A DNA stretch of 64,000 nt from Daedaleopsis sinensis (Eukaryota > Basidiomycota > Agaricomycetes > Polyporales > Polyporaceae), in the NCBI GenBank assembly GCA_033807695.1, contig CM066301.1, forward strand, positions 1 through 64,000, in the 5' to 3' direction. The stretch's first letter is position 1. Each line of letters starts with the position of its first letter. Shown here one piece after another: positions 25,924-36,699 of the stretch. The position numbers were made by a program, and so were the translations under genes. The notes under the pieces were generated by a model. That model worked only from the letters and a program-made list of their open reading frames with translations. It had not been told where the DNA came from and made no database searches.

Positions 25924-26980
25924 CCGGAAGCTATGCGCGTCAAGCATGTCCTGTCGCCTTGCTTCTCGCTCCCCGCCGTCTCGGATGTCCCCTACGCTCT
26001 CTCGCATGACCGGCCCCTCCCGCCGACCGTCTCGCACTCTGACCCGCAGGTACCGCACGCTTGCCCGCCTCCCCTCTGGCCCCTCACCGTCCGAGACGGC
26101 TGCATGCCCTGCGGCCCCGCGCCTCTCGTGCAGGTCACTCACGCTCTCTCGTCTTCCCCGTCGTCTCGGACGTCCGGAAGGACACGTCCCCTCTCTTGCA
26201 CGACGCCCACCTCCCACACGCCATATCCAACCAATCGCACGTTCCACTCGCTCTCTCACCTTCCCTCACGCACCCTGCCGTCTCGGACGTCCAAAACATC
26301 TCGGGCGCGATCTTGCGCGGCTTCCACATCCCGCACACTGTCTTTGACGAATCTCACGTCACGGACACTCTCTCGGCCTCCGTCACCCACGAACTGGACG
26401 CTCTCGCGCGACAACCACTTGTTGCACGCCGTATCAAACTACCCGCATCTTCCACAAGACCCGCCTCCTCTCTCGCCTTCAATCACGCGCCCCGCCGTCT
26501 CGGACGTCCTGAATGTCTCTGAAGCTCTTTTGAACGACTTGCAAATTTCGCACGCCGTCTTGGACAACTTTCCCATTCCGCACACCCTCTCGGAATCCGT
26601 CCCACACGTCCCAAACGCTCCCTCGCATGTCCCGCTCGTCCTGCCCGCCGTCCTCAACGTCTCAAACGTCCCTAACTCTCTCTTGCCCCACCCACACATC
26701 CCGCACATCCCGCACACTGTCTCTGACGACCCGTATTTCCTGCACGCCCTCTCGGGCACGAACCGCTTGACCCGCCCGCTGTCTCCCATGCCGTGCCGCC
26801 GCCCGCCGTCCACGACGGCTGCGTAGCCTGCGCCTCTCTCGTGCCCCTCCCGCCTTAAGTCGTAGACTTCGCATCCTGAGTCTTACGACGTAAGCCTAGG
26901 TGAGTTGATACAATGACGATAGTCGCTATGTATAGCTCACTAACAACTCCTTTTCCCATTGCTATTCCGCGCCCCTGTCT
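25924..26980. other. GC-rich tract with scattered CGTCTCGGACG motifs
   Basis: No supported gene. Single copies of CCGTCTCGGACGTCC-type palindromes occur at about 25,977, 26,158, 26,278 and 26,499, in pyrimidine-rich sequence (repeats of CACGC, CTCTCTC, CCGCAC). It reads as a decayed extension of the array to its left. Confidence 0.5.
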
Positions 26981-26982
26981 TC

Positions 26983-27670
26983 CTATGACGTCTCTTCATG
27001 CGTTAAGCCCAACAACTCGTCAAGGAATTCTTGACCGGGCTCCTCCCCGAGTTCCTCCGACGTCTCTGCCTCCGCCTCGGCCTCCGCCTCGTTCTCGGAC
27101 ATTGCCTCGCTACTCACGTTGTCCCTCGCAGACGGCGAGGACGCGGCGCCGTCAGTAGCGTCCTCCGACGCTGAGGGCTTCCGTCCCGACATCACTGACC
27201 CCCGTGTACCCGCGACGGCGCCCGTCATGAATGTCACATTCTCTGTTGCTACCGTCCCACGCTCCTCGTGTTCTTCCTCGTCCTCGTCCGACATAGACAC
27301 TGTAGAATACATAGATTCAGTCGTATCAATGTTATGTACCGTGACAATCCTTACCGAGTGATGGCATATCCGAGCAGTCGCTTGCATTGTCCGTGTCTGT
27401 GACACGGCTGCCAGACTGCGTGACAGGCCAAGCCTCCCTCCAGTCGTCGTTGTCTAAGACTTTGGGTCAGTAAAGTGTGCAGCAGCGAAGCAAATACGCA
27501 CCTCTGTCATTTATGCTGGGATGCAACATTACTTGCCTCATCCCGAGGTAGAATGCCGAAAGGATTCTGACTGGGGGTGGGGGTGGGGGTGGATCTATGT
27601 ATGTCTGTTGGAGAAGTCCGACAGTTGCTGTCATGAGGGGGGGGCGGGGGAGGGGAAGGGGAGACATCAC
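26983..27670 (-). CDS. Small helicase-related gene A (194 aa)
   Basis: Three exons join in phase: 27670-27502, 27453-27355 and 27299-26983. The N-terminal exon contains ILSAFYLGMRQVMLHPSIN. It resembles the start of a C-lobe exon in the intact SNF2 protein (SFYIGIRQALLHPVL). It is preceded by PPLMTATVGLLQQ, which resembles motif Ia/III vocabulary of that family. The rest is acidic and Ser/Glu-rich, with an EAEAEAEAETSEE run and the end LTHEETS. It lacks Walker A and DEAH, so it cannot be an active ATPase. A sister gene lies at 33.3-34.1 kb. It could be an expressed derivative or a gene remnant. Confidence 0.5.
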
Positions 27671-27697
27671 TTGTTACTTGAAGATAGGTTCCCTGTG

Positions 27698-27705
27698 CTT
27701 ATATA
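27698..27705 (-). promoter_or_regulatory. TATA box of small gene A
   Basis: TATATAAG on the minus strand, 28-35 bp upstream of the ATG. Small gene B has the identical word at the same distance from its preferred start. Confidence 0.45.
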
Positions 27706-27755
27706 CACAACCTGAGCAATGTCTCACAATCGGAGGCACTGATCTGAGACATTTA

Positions 27756-28574
27756 TCTAGTCCCCTTATCTGAAACAGTGTGCACCCTTATCTGAAACAC
27801 TGTGCACCCTAAGTCCCACATGGCAGGTGAGCAGTGTGTGTGCGTGCTGTTCGCTAGCATCCCTCGCCCGGCCGGGCGCCAAGTGGACGGGAAGCTAGTC
27901 GACAGCACGCACACACCCTGCTCATCTCAGGCCAGTTAGACTTGTGCTGCCCAGGTATTCAGCTTCGGGACGGCGACCTTGGCTCGTCCAGTGCGGCATC
28001 AGCTTGGAATCACTGACAGCTACTTCTGAGTCGAGAACGAGAGCTGGGCACACCAATACTTAAGATTGTGAAGGACATCAAGCAAAGTATTTCACGTCCG
28101 CTATGCTCAAAAATCGAGCTCTTCAAGAGCTACAGGTACATATTTTTTGCGAGTCCGGCGAACGAGAACATGCGGTTCTATGGGATGTGTGGTGCAGATG
28201 AAGTACATGTTGGGGGCGGGTATCTCGAGTTGGAGATTATAGGGTGAGTCTGGCAGGCGCACCTCTCGTGCACTGTATCACTGCATAGAGGAGGCCGTGA
28301 CGGGCCAGTACATATTTTTCCGAGCATGGCGCGTGCACGCACACCTGTCTACACAGTTTGCGGTGCTGCGCCGCGCGCCACAGTATAAATTGCATAGCAA
28401 ATGTGCACGTGCACCGTACGGCGTGTGAGTGGGTGCGTTGCGGAGGGGTGAATAAACCCTATTCTAGGGTTGATAAACCCTAGGCTGTGGTTGGGCAAAC
28501 CCTACGCTAGGGCTCAGTCCCCCACCTAAAGTCGACCCCGAGCCGACCCAAAGGTCCATAATCTCTTCATAACC
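27756..28574. repeat. Duplicated 0.8-kb cassette, copy A
   Basis: Nearly identical to 34,199-35,014 in the same orientation, from AGTCCCCTTATCTGAAAC to AATCTCTTCATAACC. It contains a long inverted repeat (27,827-27,925) and a segment of telomere-like words facing each other (AAACCCTATTCTAGGGTT, ACCCTACGCTAGGG; about 28,455-28,515). No coding frame is conserved between the copies. It is upstream of small gene A just as copy B is upstream of small gene B. Confidence 0.9.
27827..27925. repeat. Long imperfect inverted repeat in cassette A
   Basis: Arms of about 36 bp (GTGAGCAGTGTGTGTGCGTG ... CACGCACACACCCTGCTCAT) flank a loop with CCCGGCCGGG. Transcribed from either strand it would form a long hairpin. 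Confidence 0.75.
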
Positions 28575-30903
28575 CTAACCCGGGCCAGCTTGACTTCTCC
28601 CCCGCCGGTCTTCCGTTTCGCTCGCTCGGCGGCCATCGCGCGACTCAACGCCTTGCGGTGCTCGTCCATGACACCTACCTTCGCAGTGAACTCGGGCAGG
28701 CCGAGGAAACGTCCGAGATTGCACAGATCCTAAGTCAAGTGAGTAGTACGCGCACTACGTACTGATGAAGGGACGTACCTGGGGGCTGGTCATGACGGGG
28801 GTGGCGGTCATCGCGACAGTCATCGCGGAGCGATGACGCAACTCTGTGGAGGCGAAATTGCCGCTGTTGCGCGTCCGGACAAGATGGGCCTCGTCGAGGA
28901 GGAATACTCCCCACTCGCGACCTTTAGAGAAAAGGGTGAGTTTCTCGAGCGCGGTCTCGTTATCGTGCCAAGGTTTGAGCCGCTCCGCGTGCTTGTCCTT
29001 GGGAACCTCTTGAAAATACACGTCGGTGTCGGCCTTCAGGGCCTGAATGTGCGTCAGAAAATGTCTACGCGGAGGTCAGCACTGAGACGTACGGATGCGC
29101 TGACGAGGAGCACCCTCCGGTGAGGAGCGTGGTCGAGCTTGTCCCATGCCGCCCAGAATGCCGCACGAGCCTCGGCGGTGAACGTGCCGAGGTAAGGTAC
29201 AAAGCTGACCGCCCCGTTAGCCATGAAACACTTGAACTCGAAGCTCCACTGTTCAAGGAGCCCGACGGGCGTGACGATGATATGCGGGCGTTGTGGGAGG
29301 TTGCCGCCAGGGCCGCCGGGAAACTTCGAGTCGGCTGCAGAAACGTTAGCCATCTACGCAAACATGAGCGACCGTGCGACTCACTGAACATCCCCGGAAA
29401 CCGTTGATTCTTGTCGAAGTGTTCGAAGTAGAAGGCGTACATGGCGATCAGAGCGATCCCCTGCGCCGTCTTGCCCACTCCGACCTCGTCCATGAGCAAG
29501 AGGGGCATGGCCTTGAGGAGATTCTCGAGCATTCGCAGGAGACCGACCTTTTGATGCCACTTGAGGAGGAGCGCGACGGCATCTTGCATCGAGCGAGCTG
29601 CTTTGCCCTCTGCGCTCCACGGATCCGTCTGCCCGGTACGATCATCGGTCGTGTTGAATCCGGGGATGTGGCCGTCCTCCCCGAGCGCGATGAGCTTGTT
29701 GATGGTCTCCAAGTCGCAATCTGCGAACTTCTCGACGCCCTCACTCCAGTTCTCGAGCGGCAGACGGTCAGCAGTCGGGAGGTAGCTTGAAAGGTTCTCC
29801 TCGCTGGTAGCATTCAGTGAGTCTTCGAGGTATTCGAGCACAGACTCGACGTCTTCTGGCGTCGGAAGCTGCGCAAGCGCACGACGGAGCATGGTGGGAA
29901 GTCCTGCACGTGAATGAGTCAGTACGTATTATAACGCGTAGTACTACTCAGTCCCTCACTCACTTTTATTCGTGATCGCGTCACTGCGCTTGAGGACAGT
30001 GGCCCTCATCTCCTCGAGCTGGGCGGTGTACTCCTCCAGCTGCGCGACGCGTACGTTGTCGTTGAACATCGCGAGCTTAGTGAGGAGATCCGGCATCATC
30101 CGGAGGTATGCGCGAATCTTGATGACTGAGAGGTCGCCCTTCACGAGCTCTGCTTCATGTCAGTAACCATGTACGATGTACTAGTCAAGGGATCACGCAC
30201 CTGCGAACACCGCGTCCACCTTTACCTTCAGCCTTCGAACGGCTTCTACCCGCTTATCGAAGACCTTGCGGTAGCGGTTGAAACACATGGCCATGATGGA
30301 GCAGAGCCAACGTGAGTATTCGGGTTTCGGGATGGACTTCGAGTGCATTCCCGCCTTGCCGAAGAGCTGAAGAGTGATGCTCGGGTAGGCGACGGAGACG
30401 CAGCTCGCAGCCATGGTCATGAGCTAGATGTTGGTGGGTCAGCTACACGAGTCGCAATACAGAACAAATCGCATACGCACCTTATCTCCCATCGGTGCGA
30501 TCAACGATTGGATGTCGCGATCGACGGCGTTCATGCACTCGTCGATGATGCTGTTGAACCCCCACGCCTCCCACGCCTTGGCAAACCAGTCGCTGAGCGT
30601 TGTGTTTCCAACGTCGTCGTACGCCGTGCGGCCGTGATTCTGATTCTTTGTGCCCGTGAAGGCCTGTCGTTGCCGCTCATCAGTAATGGCAAAGTACTTG
30701 AGGGCGTACGCTCGGACTGCGCGGAGATTGTCTTCCGAGAGACCTGTCGTGGCTTCCGTGGCTTGCGGGTCCCAGGGAGCATGATCACGCCCGGTCACAG
30801 CTTGGAACACGGGGTTGTTGAAGGGAGCGGGGTCGTTCAACGGATCGGACGACGCGGCCATAGCCAACTCGAGGAAGGAGGCATGAATCGGCGGCGAGGG
30901 CAT
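28526..30903 (-). pseudogene. Truncated SNF2-type helicase paralogue (N-lobe only)
   Basis: Exons 30903-30481, 30423-30201, 30149-29964, 29903-29385, 29334-29093, 29042-28779 and 28729-28526 match the first seven exons of the intact gene in number and almost exactly in length. Walker A (LLMDEVGVGKT), motif Ia (VTPVGLLEQW), DEAH and TATP are all present. Similarity ends after ...EVKLAR. The frame then runs through GGTTAGGGTTA into the neighbouring repeat cassette and stops at 28,526, giving 686 residues without the helicase C lobe. It is open up to the break but lacks motifs IV-VI, so it is probably not a working translocase. It could still make an ATP-binding fragment. Confidence 0.85.
28571..28581. 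repeat. Interstitial telomere-like AACCCTAACCC
   Basis: An eleven-base telomeric word lies exactly where the truncated helicase loses similarity. Orientation (C-rich on the plus strand) is the same as in the terminal telomere. Confidence 0.8.
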
Positions 30904-30997
30904 GATGTGCGCCTCGCAGAGAAATTGTGTGGGTGGTGGTAGTGCAGAACAAACGTGGGGGGGGGGGAAACGGCGCGTTCGAGCTGTCTGTGCCCTT

Positions 30998-31004
30998 CTT
31001 ATAT
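30998..31004 (-). promoter_or_regulatory. TATA box of the truncated SNF2-type copy
   Basis: ATATAAG on the minus strand about 95-100 bp upstream of the ATG at 30,903, as in the intact paralogue. Confidence 0.45.
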
Positions 31005-31009
31005 GGGCT

Positions 31010-33319
31010 GTGGCGGGAGATGGGCTGGCTGTACCGTGGCGGCACCCTACTGCACGTGCGGCCGATCGCTCTGTGATCGGATGCATGAACTGGAATAGCG
31101 TTCTTGATGACACTAGATATACGCCACAATATCAGCCCAGACGATGAGAGTGAGACAATGCTGCGTCACGGCTCACCTGGGAGCATGCGGAGAAGCATTA
31201 ATCCGACCCGCGTTCTTCCTAAATGAGACGTCGCCGACGGCACGCGATGAATAGACTCTTTATCCGCCACGGCTCGAGCAGTGCCGGTAGTGTTTGCTGA
31301 TGATCTGGACGAATCAGGTTAGAACGAAAGTCTAAACAGGGGGAGATAAAACGTGCCGGAATGGCGGGAACAATCCGGGGCGGGAATCTGGGTCCTAAAC
31401 AATGGGAGTTGAAACTTGGCCGGAAGAGCGTTTAAGACGCCATATCCGAGGTGGCGTTCAGTAGCTATCGAACTAATATGGCAGACATTGATTAGCGAAC
31501 GCGGATTGCCGAAAAGCAAACCACTGACTCCAATTTGACGACACGGCCGCATCCGCGCGGTCCTAATGTAAACTATATGCACGGGGGGAAAACTTCAGTA
31601 AAGCACGAATCCGACCTACAACCTAAGATACTCAAGTGCTTACGGTGACCCGGATTCGAAGTAGTACCCGCTAAACGGCACGCGGTTCGCTACACAACTG
31701 CCTGTCAGCCGATAAGATCCAAGCGAGTTGTAGATAGGTAGGTACTTACCACGCAGGAGTCAAAATCGTTCAGGTCCGACGCGTGCTGCTTAGGGTTGAG
31801 CGTGGAAGGAGACGAGGCAAGGCGGAGGTTGGCCGTGTCGCGACGCGTCATAGCTGTGAGGCACGTGATCGTGACGACGTGTGACCGCGGCGCTGAAGCG
31901 CCTAGTCGCCATACTTAGCGATCTTCCACCACTACCGCTTCTCTGCTCATACTCTAACGCGTTCGCTGCATCTACTACTGCGTGTAAGTGGTACTTGGAT
32001 CCAGGTAATTGAGGCTATTGACTGACAACTCCGCTCAGTGAACATCCCATCCGTCGACACGGAGTCTCCGCCCGGAAACCATCGCTACTCGGACTCGTAC
32101 CGCCGAGGATAACTCCTCCTGCTGCTTCGCGCATTGCGCTTCCACGCTGTGTCGCCCTGTGTACATCCAAAGTAAGTACGTCACTTCTCTGCCCGTGTAC
32201 ATCGGTCTCCAAGCGACCACTCCTCCCAATCCGTACCCAGACGGGCGCGCAAAGGCCCGTTTTACGGTGCTGTCCCATCCGCCCCGACCTCGCCACCAAT
32301 CGAACCGGAGCTTGCACTCCTCCGTCCAATCTCTCTCCCCTCCTACACCCTGTCACCTTGCACGTCGCTCTGTACTGTAAACGTCTCGGCCGCGCTCCGT
32401 CTCCTACTTCTCCCGGCTGACACTCATCTCGTCCGCCCTTTCCACTCTACCCTATCCTGTGCTCGCCGTCCCCTCAGCCCGTTCTTCCTGCAACCTCCTC
32501 ATCCCCTTCTTCCTTCAACGTATACCTCCACGGCAACTCCTCCTCAACGCTACGTCGCCTATGAGCGTCAACATTACTCACGTATGGCGATCGACGGCCC
32601 CTATGCACCATGGCGACCAGACTACACCCCCCGCCTCCCTTTGTGCATTCGAGGCCGTCGCACCTTGCTCTGGTTCCCCCGACCCAGGTCCCGCCGCGTG
32701 GCGCACCCGTTCGCGCTCCAATTTCGCCCCCGAGTCGACGTGTTCCCCCATCGACGAATCGAAAGCCGTTGGTATTCCGGACGTCCCAGACGTCGCTCGC
32801 AGCTCCGTGTATCCTGTCGCCATCCCAACGCCGTTCCTCTCAGCCGTAACACTCGGTAGTTCACTCCATGCCTCCCTGTCCATCCTCGCCGGTGCCAACT
32901 ACCGGGTATCTGCTCGCTCGGACGCGCCCTCGCTCTCGGACGTCCTGGACGTCGCTCCGTCTACCCTCTTGTTCTGCGGTGAAATCGACGCCTCCTCGCC
33001 CTCGCTAGTTGTTCTGGACGTCGTAGACGCCTCCTCCTCTGTCTCATTCCCCTCCTCCACGGACCTCGTTCTTCCTGCCATTGCCAACGTATGTCCTCCA
33101 TCTGTACAAGGCTGGTATCATCACGCTGACTCGTTTTCATGCTATTGAACAGGTACATCTACGTAACGCTACCAGCTTGTCTCCCGCTGATCTCGCGCAA
33201 CGTGGGCCGTCCTCGGCGGCGGCACCGGGGCCGCCACCCGACGTCTGCGACGTCCGCGACGTCTCCCTCCACGCCCCTCCACCGCCGCCCTCGGTCTCGC
33301 GCGCTATCGCCACGACACA
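31010..33319. other. Intergenic region with GACGTC motifs
   Basis: No convincing gene. A plus frame at 32,459-33,148 and another at 33,081-33,764 are long but GC-rich and Pro/Ser/Ala-rich. Their D-V-x-D-V repeats are simply the GACGTC-N3-GACGTC motif read in frame, and the second overlaps small gene B antisense. Motif copies occur at about 32,780, 32,939, 33,240-33,265 and 33,332. Confidence 0.45.
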
Positions 33320-34106
33320 TCAGGCCGTCCCGGACGTCGTTGGGGCGACGCTCGATGCGACGGCCATTGTGGCAGCGCCACCTTCTACGGTGGTCGCGCC
33401 CACGTCCGAGGGCGTCCCGGACGCCCTCGTTACGTCCGCTGCGTCCACCACGTGCGACCGGTCCCCTCCCGTTGCCGCTTCTTCATCGGTCATGTCGCGC
33501 TCCCCTGCCTCCTCGACGGACGTCGAGGACGGCCACGCCCCGGCCACGAACACACGCACGGATGCGTCCGCGGGCGTCGCAGACGGCCCGATCTCGGCCA
33601 CGACCCGCTCCCTGTTACGAAGCATCTCTTCGTCAGCAGACGGCAAGGCCGTCCCAGTGTGCTCCGCCTCCGCTCTCAGGTGGTCTCCGTTCACGAGCTC
33701 TGCGAGGCAGGCGCGTTCCTCTTCGTCCGCCTCGTCTTCCGAATTCGGGACTGTCATTACTTAGTATCCGCTGTAGTAAACGTTAAGGAAAACATACGCA
33801 GTTCTGGCATATCCGACCAATCGACGTTGTGACTGGGCGCTATCCCGCCGTTGACCCTCCTGCGTTGCATGATGGTGTGATAACCCTGCCTGATCTCTGT
33901 CATCCAGCTTTGCATTTCGTCTGGGATTACAATGTTAGTGAGAACCCTAAGTAGCATAATATATAACCCTTACCACTGAGAGTATGCTCGTGCACCGGCC
34001 TCAATGTGCGACGTCCTCTAGGCGGTGTCTGTTCATCCATTTGCATTAACTGGTGAACGAGTCCAACAGGTGCTATGATGAGGAAGTGACTTGGAGGGGG
34101 ATTCAT
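33320..34106 (-). CDS. Small helicase-related gene B (228 aa)
   Basis: Three exons join in phase: from ATG 34106 to 33974, 33920-33798 and 33750-33320. An upstream in-frame ATG at 34121 is only about 11 bp from the TATA box, so the second one is preferred. That makes M-N-P-P-P-S-H line up with the start of small gene A. The N-terminus has HFLIIAPVGLVHQL, close to motif Ia of the intact SNF2 protein (HVIVVPVGLVEQW). The middle exon ends WSDMPEL, like CSDMPSL in gene A. The C-terminal half is acidic and Ala/Ser/Thr-rich. There is no Walker A or DEAH box. Function is unknown. Confidence 0.5.
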
Positions 34107-34131
34107 GGGGTGTCTATCCACATCTCTTGAG

Positions 34132-34139
34132 CTTATATA
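34132..34139 (-). promoter_or_regulatory. TATA box of small gene B
   Basis: TATATAAG on the minus strand, 26-33 bp upstream of the ATG at 34,106. It supports that start over the ATG at 34,121. Confidence 0.45.
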
Positions 34140-34198
34140 CTTGAAAACAAAGTCTCAGCCTTAGGGGCTGGAATCTGAGACATTGTGTCTAGACTCTG

Positions 34199-35014
34199 TA
34201 GTCCCCTTATCTGAAACGGTGTGCACCCTAATCTGAAACACTGTGCACCCTAAGTCCCACATGGCAGGTGAGCAGTGCGTGTGCATGCTGTCGACTAGCA
34301 TCCCTCACCCGGCCGGGCGCCGAGGGGACGGGATGCTAGCGAACAGCACGCACACGCACTGCTCGTCTCAGGCCAGTTAGACTTGTGCTGCCCAGGTATT
34401 CAGCTTCGGGACGGCAACCTTGGCTCGTCCAGTGCGGCATCAGCTTGGAATCACTGACAGCTACTTCTGAGTCGAGAACAAGAGCTGGGCGCACCGATAC
34501 TTGAGATTGTGAAGGACATTGAGCAACGTATTTCACGTCCGCTATGCTCAAAAATCGAGCTCTTCAAGAGCTACAGGTACATATTTTTTGCGAGTCCGGC
34601 GAACGAGAACGTGCGGTTCTATGGGACGTGCGGTGCAGATGAAGTACATGTCGGAGGTGGGTATCTCGACTTGGAGATTATAGGGTGAGGATGGCAAGTG
34701 CACCTCTCGTGCACTGTATCACTGCATAGAGGAGGTCGTGATGGGCCAGTACATATTTTTCCGAGCATGGCGCGTGCACGCACACCTGTCTACACAGTTT
34801 GCGGTGCTGCGCCGCGCGCCACAGTATAAATTGCGTAGCAAATGCGCACGTGCACCGTACGGCGCGTGAGTGGGTGCGTTGTGGAGGGGTGGATAAACCC
34901 TATTCTAGGGTTGATAAACCCTAGGCTGTGGTTGGGCAAACCCTACGCTAGGGCTCAGTCCCCCACCCAAAGTCGACCCCGAGTCGACCCAAAGGTGCAT
35001 AATCTCTTCATAAC
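34199..35014. repeat. Duplicated 0.8-kb cassette, copy B
   Basis: Direct repeat of 27,756-28,574. It ends at the same CATAACC as copy A, but is followed by the 35-bp tandem array instead of telomere-like sequence and helicase. Its inverted repeat lies at 34,268-34,365. Confidence 0.9.
34268..34365. repeat. Long imperfect inverted repeat in cassette B
   Basis: Same design as in cassette A. The inner parts of the arms are exchanged: left TCGACTAGC and right GCTAGCGAA here, against left TTCGCTAGC and right GCTAGTCGA in copy A. Confidence 0.7.
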
Positions 35015-35290
35015 CGCGTTGTTTAAAACGTGCAACTAACCACCTTAACCGCGTTGTTTAAAACGTGCAACTAACCACCTTAACCGCGTTGTTTAAAACG
35101 TGCAACTAACCACCTTAACCGCGTTGTTTAAAACGTGCAACTAACCACCTTAACAGTATGGTTTAAAACGCACCACTAACCACCTTAACAGTGTCGTTTA
35201 AAACGCGCCACTAACCACCTTAACAGTGTCGTTTAAAACACGCCACTAACCACCTTAACAGTGTCGTTTAAAACAAGCAGCTATCCATCT
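35011..35290. repeat. 35-bp tandem array, 8 units
   Basis: Units of TTAACCGCGTTG + TTTAAAACG + TGCAACTAACCACC, exactly 35 bp apart (35,011; 35,046; 35,081; 35,116; 35,151; 35,186; 35,221; 35,256). The first four are identical and later ones drift to CAGTGTCG and CGCCACTAAC. The TTTAAAACG...CACTAAC core is the same motif found singly in introns at 43-61 kb. Confidence 0.95.
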
Positions 35291-35299
35291 TAACAGCGT

Positions 35300-36699
35300 A
35301 TCCATCTTAACAGTGTCTAGGGAATTACCTAATTGCATGAAGCATAGTGAGACAGCATGTGTTGTGTGATAACCGCTTTGTGGCCTCTCACTCCCCAGCC
35401 TGTCGCTCATTGACTCTCCCCGCCTTCAATGCAGCGCCTAACTCTCCCACAAAATGAACCTATATCTTAGACCTATTGCAACATACCATGAACAAGAACT
35501 TGAATCAGGCAGAGATAATCTAATATCATTTAAAGCCGCCTACATAGCTGTACTCGGCTCTTCTCATCAATAACTCATGGGTATAGCTCGTAGAACAAAC
35601 CTCTCAGTCCTTGTGAATTTATGCAACATTGCAGTGGCCAACAAGAAGAAAATCCTTCAGATAACCAAATCCGCATTGCAACGTGATTGTGAGTAGTTGC
35701 TACCATAGCACAGTCCTTCCCAGAAAAGTGACCCGAGCTAATACTATGACACAAATTTGGCAGGCATTGATCCTCCGGCAACTGCTGTCAAACCTTATAC
35801 TGTTTACGAAGGAGTAGACGCTATCGAATATACGCACAAGGGTGTGCTCCAGATGATCCCAAGCATCAACAGTTACATCCAATGGTTACATTAATGAGAT
35901 CATCAACCCTAAGAAAATCAACCTAGGGAACGAAAAACGCAAGAGCCTGTGGAACAAAGAATTTGATATGTAAGTCCCCCCCTCATGGGAGTTAGCAAAG
36001 CCTAGGGCAGGCAGGCCACTATCATGAGTCCTAACCTAGGGTGATCTCCTAATCTCAGTGTTTGTGGGCAGGGAGACCCAGTCCTATATTGCCCTGTGCT
36101 GTGGTACGTAGAAGTTACCCATCACGTCAAGGTGACATCGAACGTCAAGGTGACATCGAAAGAGACATTTCCTTCCTGACTGAGCAAGAATGGAGATCAG
36201 AACTTGGATTCATGTGGAATGACATTGTCAACGATAAGGGTGTGGTAAAACGGGACCTCGACATTCACACCAGCAATGTAGGTATTGCATAAGAAAAAAT
36301 CCATGTTACTTATACGTCCAGGTGCAGTTCATAGTAACAATTGCTTATAGAAGCGATCCTAAGGGGTATGGTCGGAAGCGTGAGCGAGGACCACCAGAAG
36401 CGCGATCATAGAGTCTTTGAGAACGTGGTTGTGGACTTGAGGGACTCCTCCAATTGGCCAGCAGGCGTGCTGGCTTCCTCCATTGCGCGCTGGGCCAGAA
36501 CGACCTCAACAGTCTCCAACGACAATATGTCACAGGTCCCGAATTTTTAGTGCATCACGCAGGACTAAATCCATGCACACATGACAATATTATGCTATAC
36601 GGCGCGTGAAACGATGATACATGTTTGTTGACAAGCAAGAGAGCAGACACAGAGACATGCTAACGATGGCAAAGACAGGTAATGGTACAGCCTAACTTC
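35300..36699. other. Intergenic region
   Basis: More AT-rich than its surroundings, with no convincing gene. A plus frame at 36,062-36,292 has a duplicated 18-bp segment encoding QGDIER twice and then a plausible but unrecognised peptide (FLTEQEWRSELGFMWND); it may be an exon remnant. A segment at 36,350-36,470 is repeated in diverged form at 41,650-41,760. Confidence 0.4.

Noticed and set aside
25044..26826. Plus-strand frames of 321-557 codons
   Set aside because: Open only because the 147-bp repeat is GC-rich and stop-free; peptides are the same DNA in different frames and have no protein-like composition.
32459..33764. Plus-strand Pro/Ser/Ala-rich frames (229 and 227 codons)
   Set aside because: Repeated D-V-x-D-V peptides are the GACGTC dyad in translation, and the second frame is antisense to a better-supported spliced gene.
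35011..35290. CRISPR-like array
   Set aside because: Units are contiguous 35-mers with no unique spacers; the organism is a eukaryote.
36062..36292. Plus-strand 76-codon frame with QGDIER repeats
   Set aside because: Too short and without splice partners or recognisable family; kept only as a remark in the intergenic entry.
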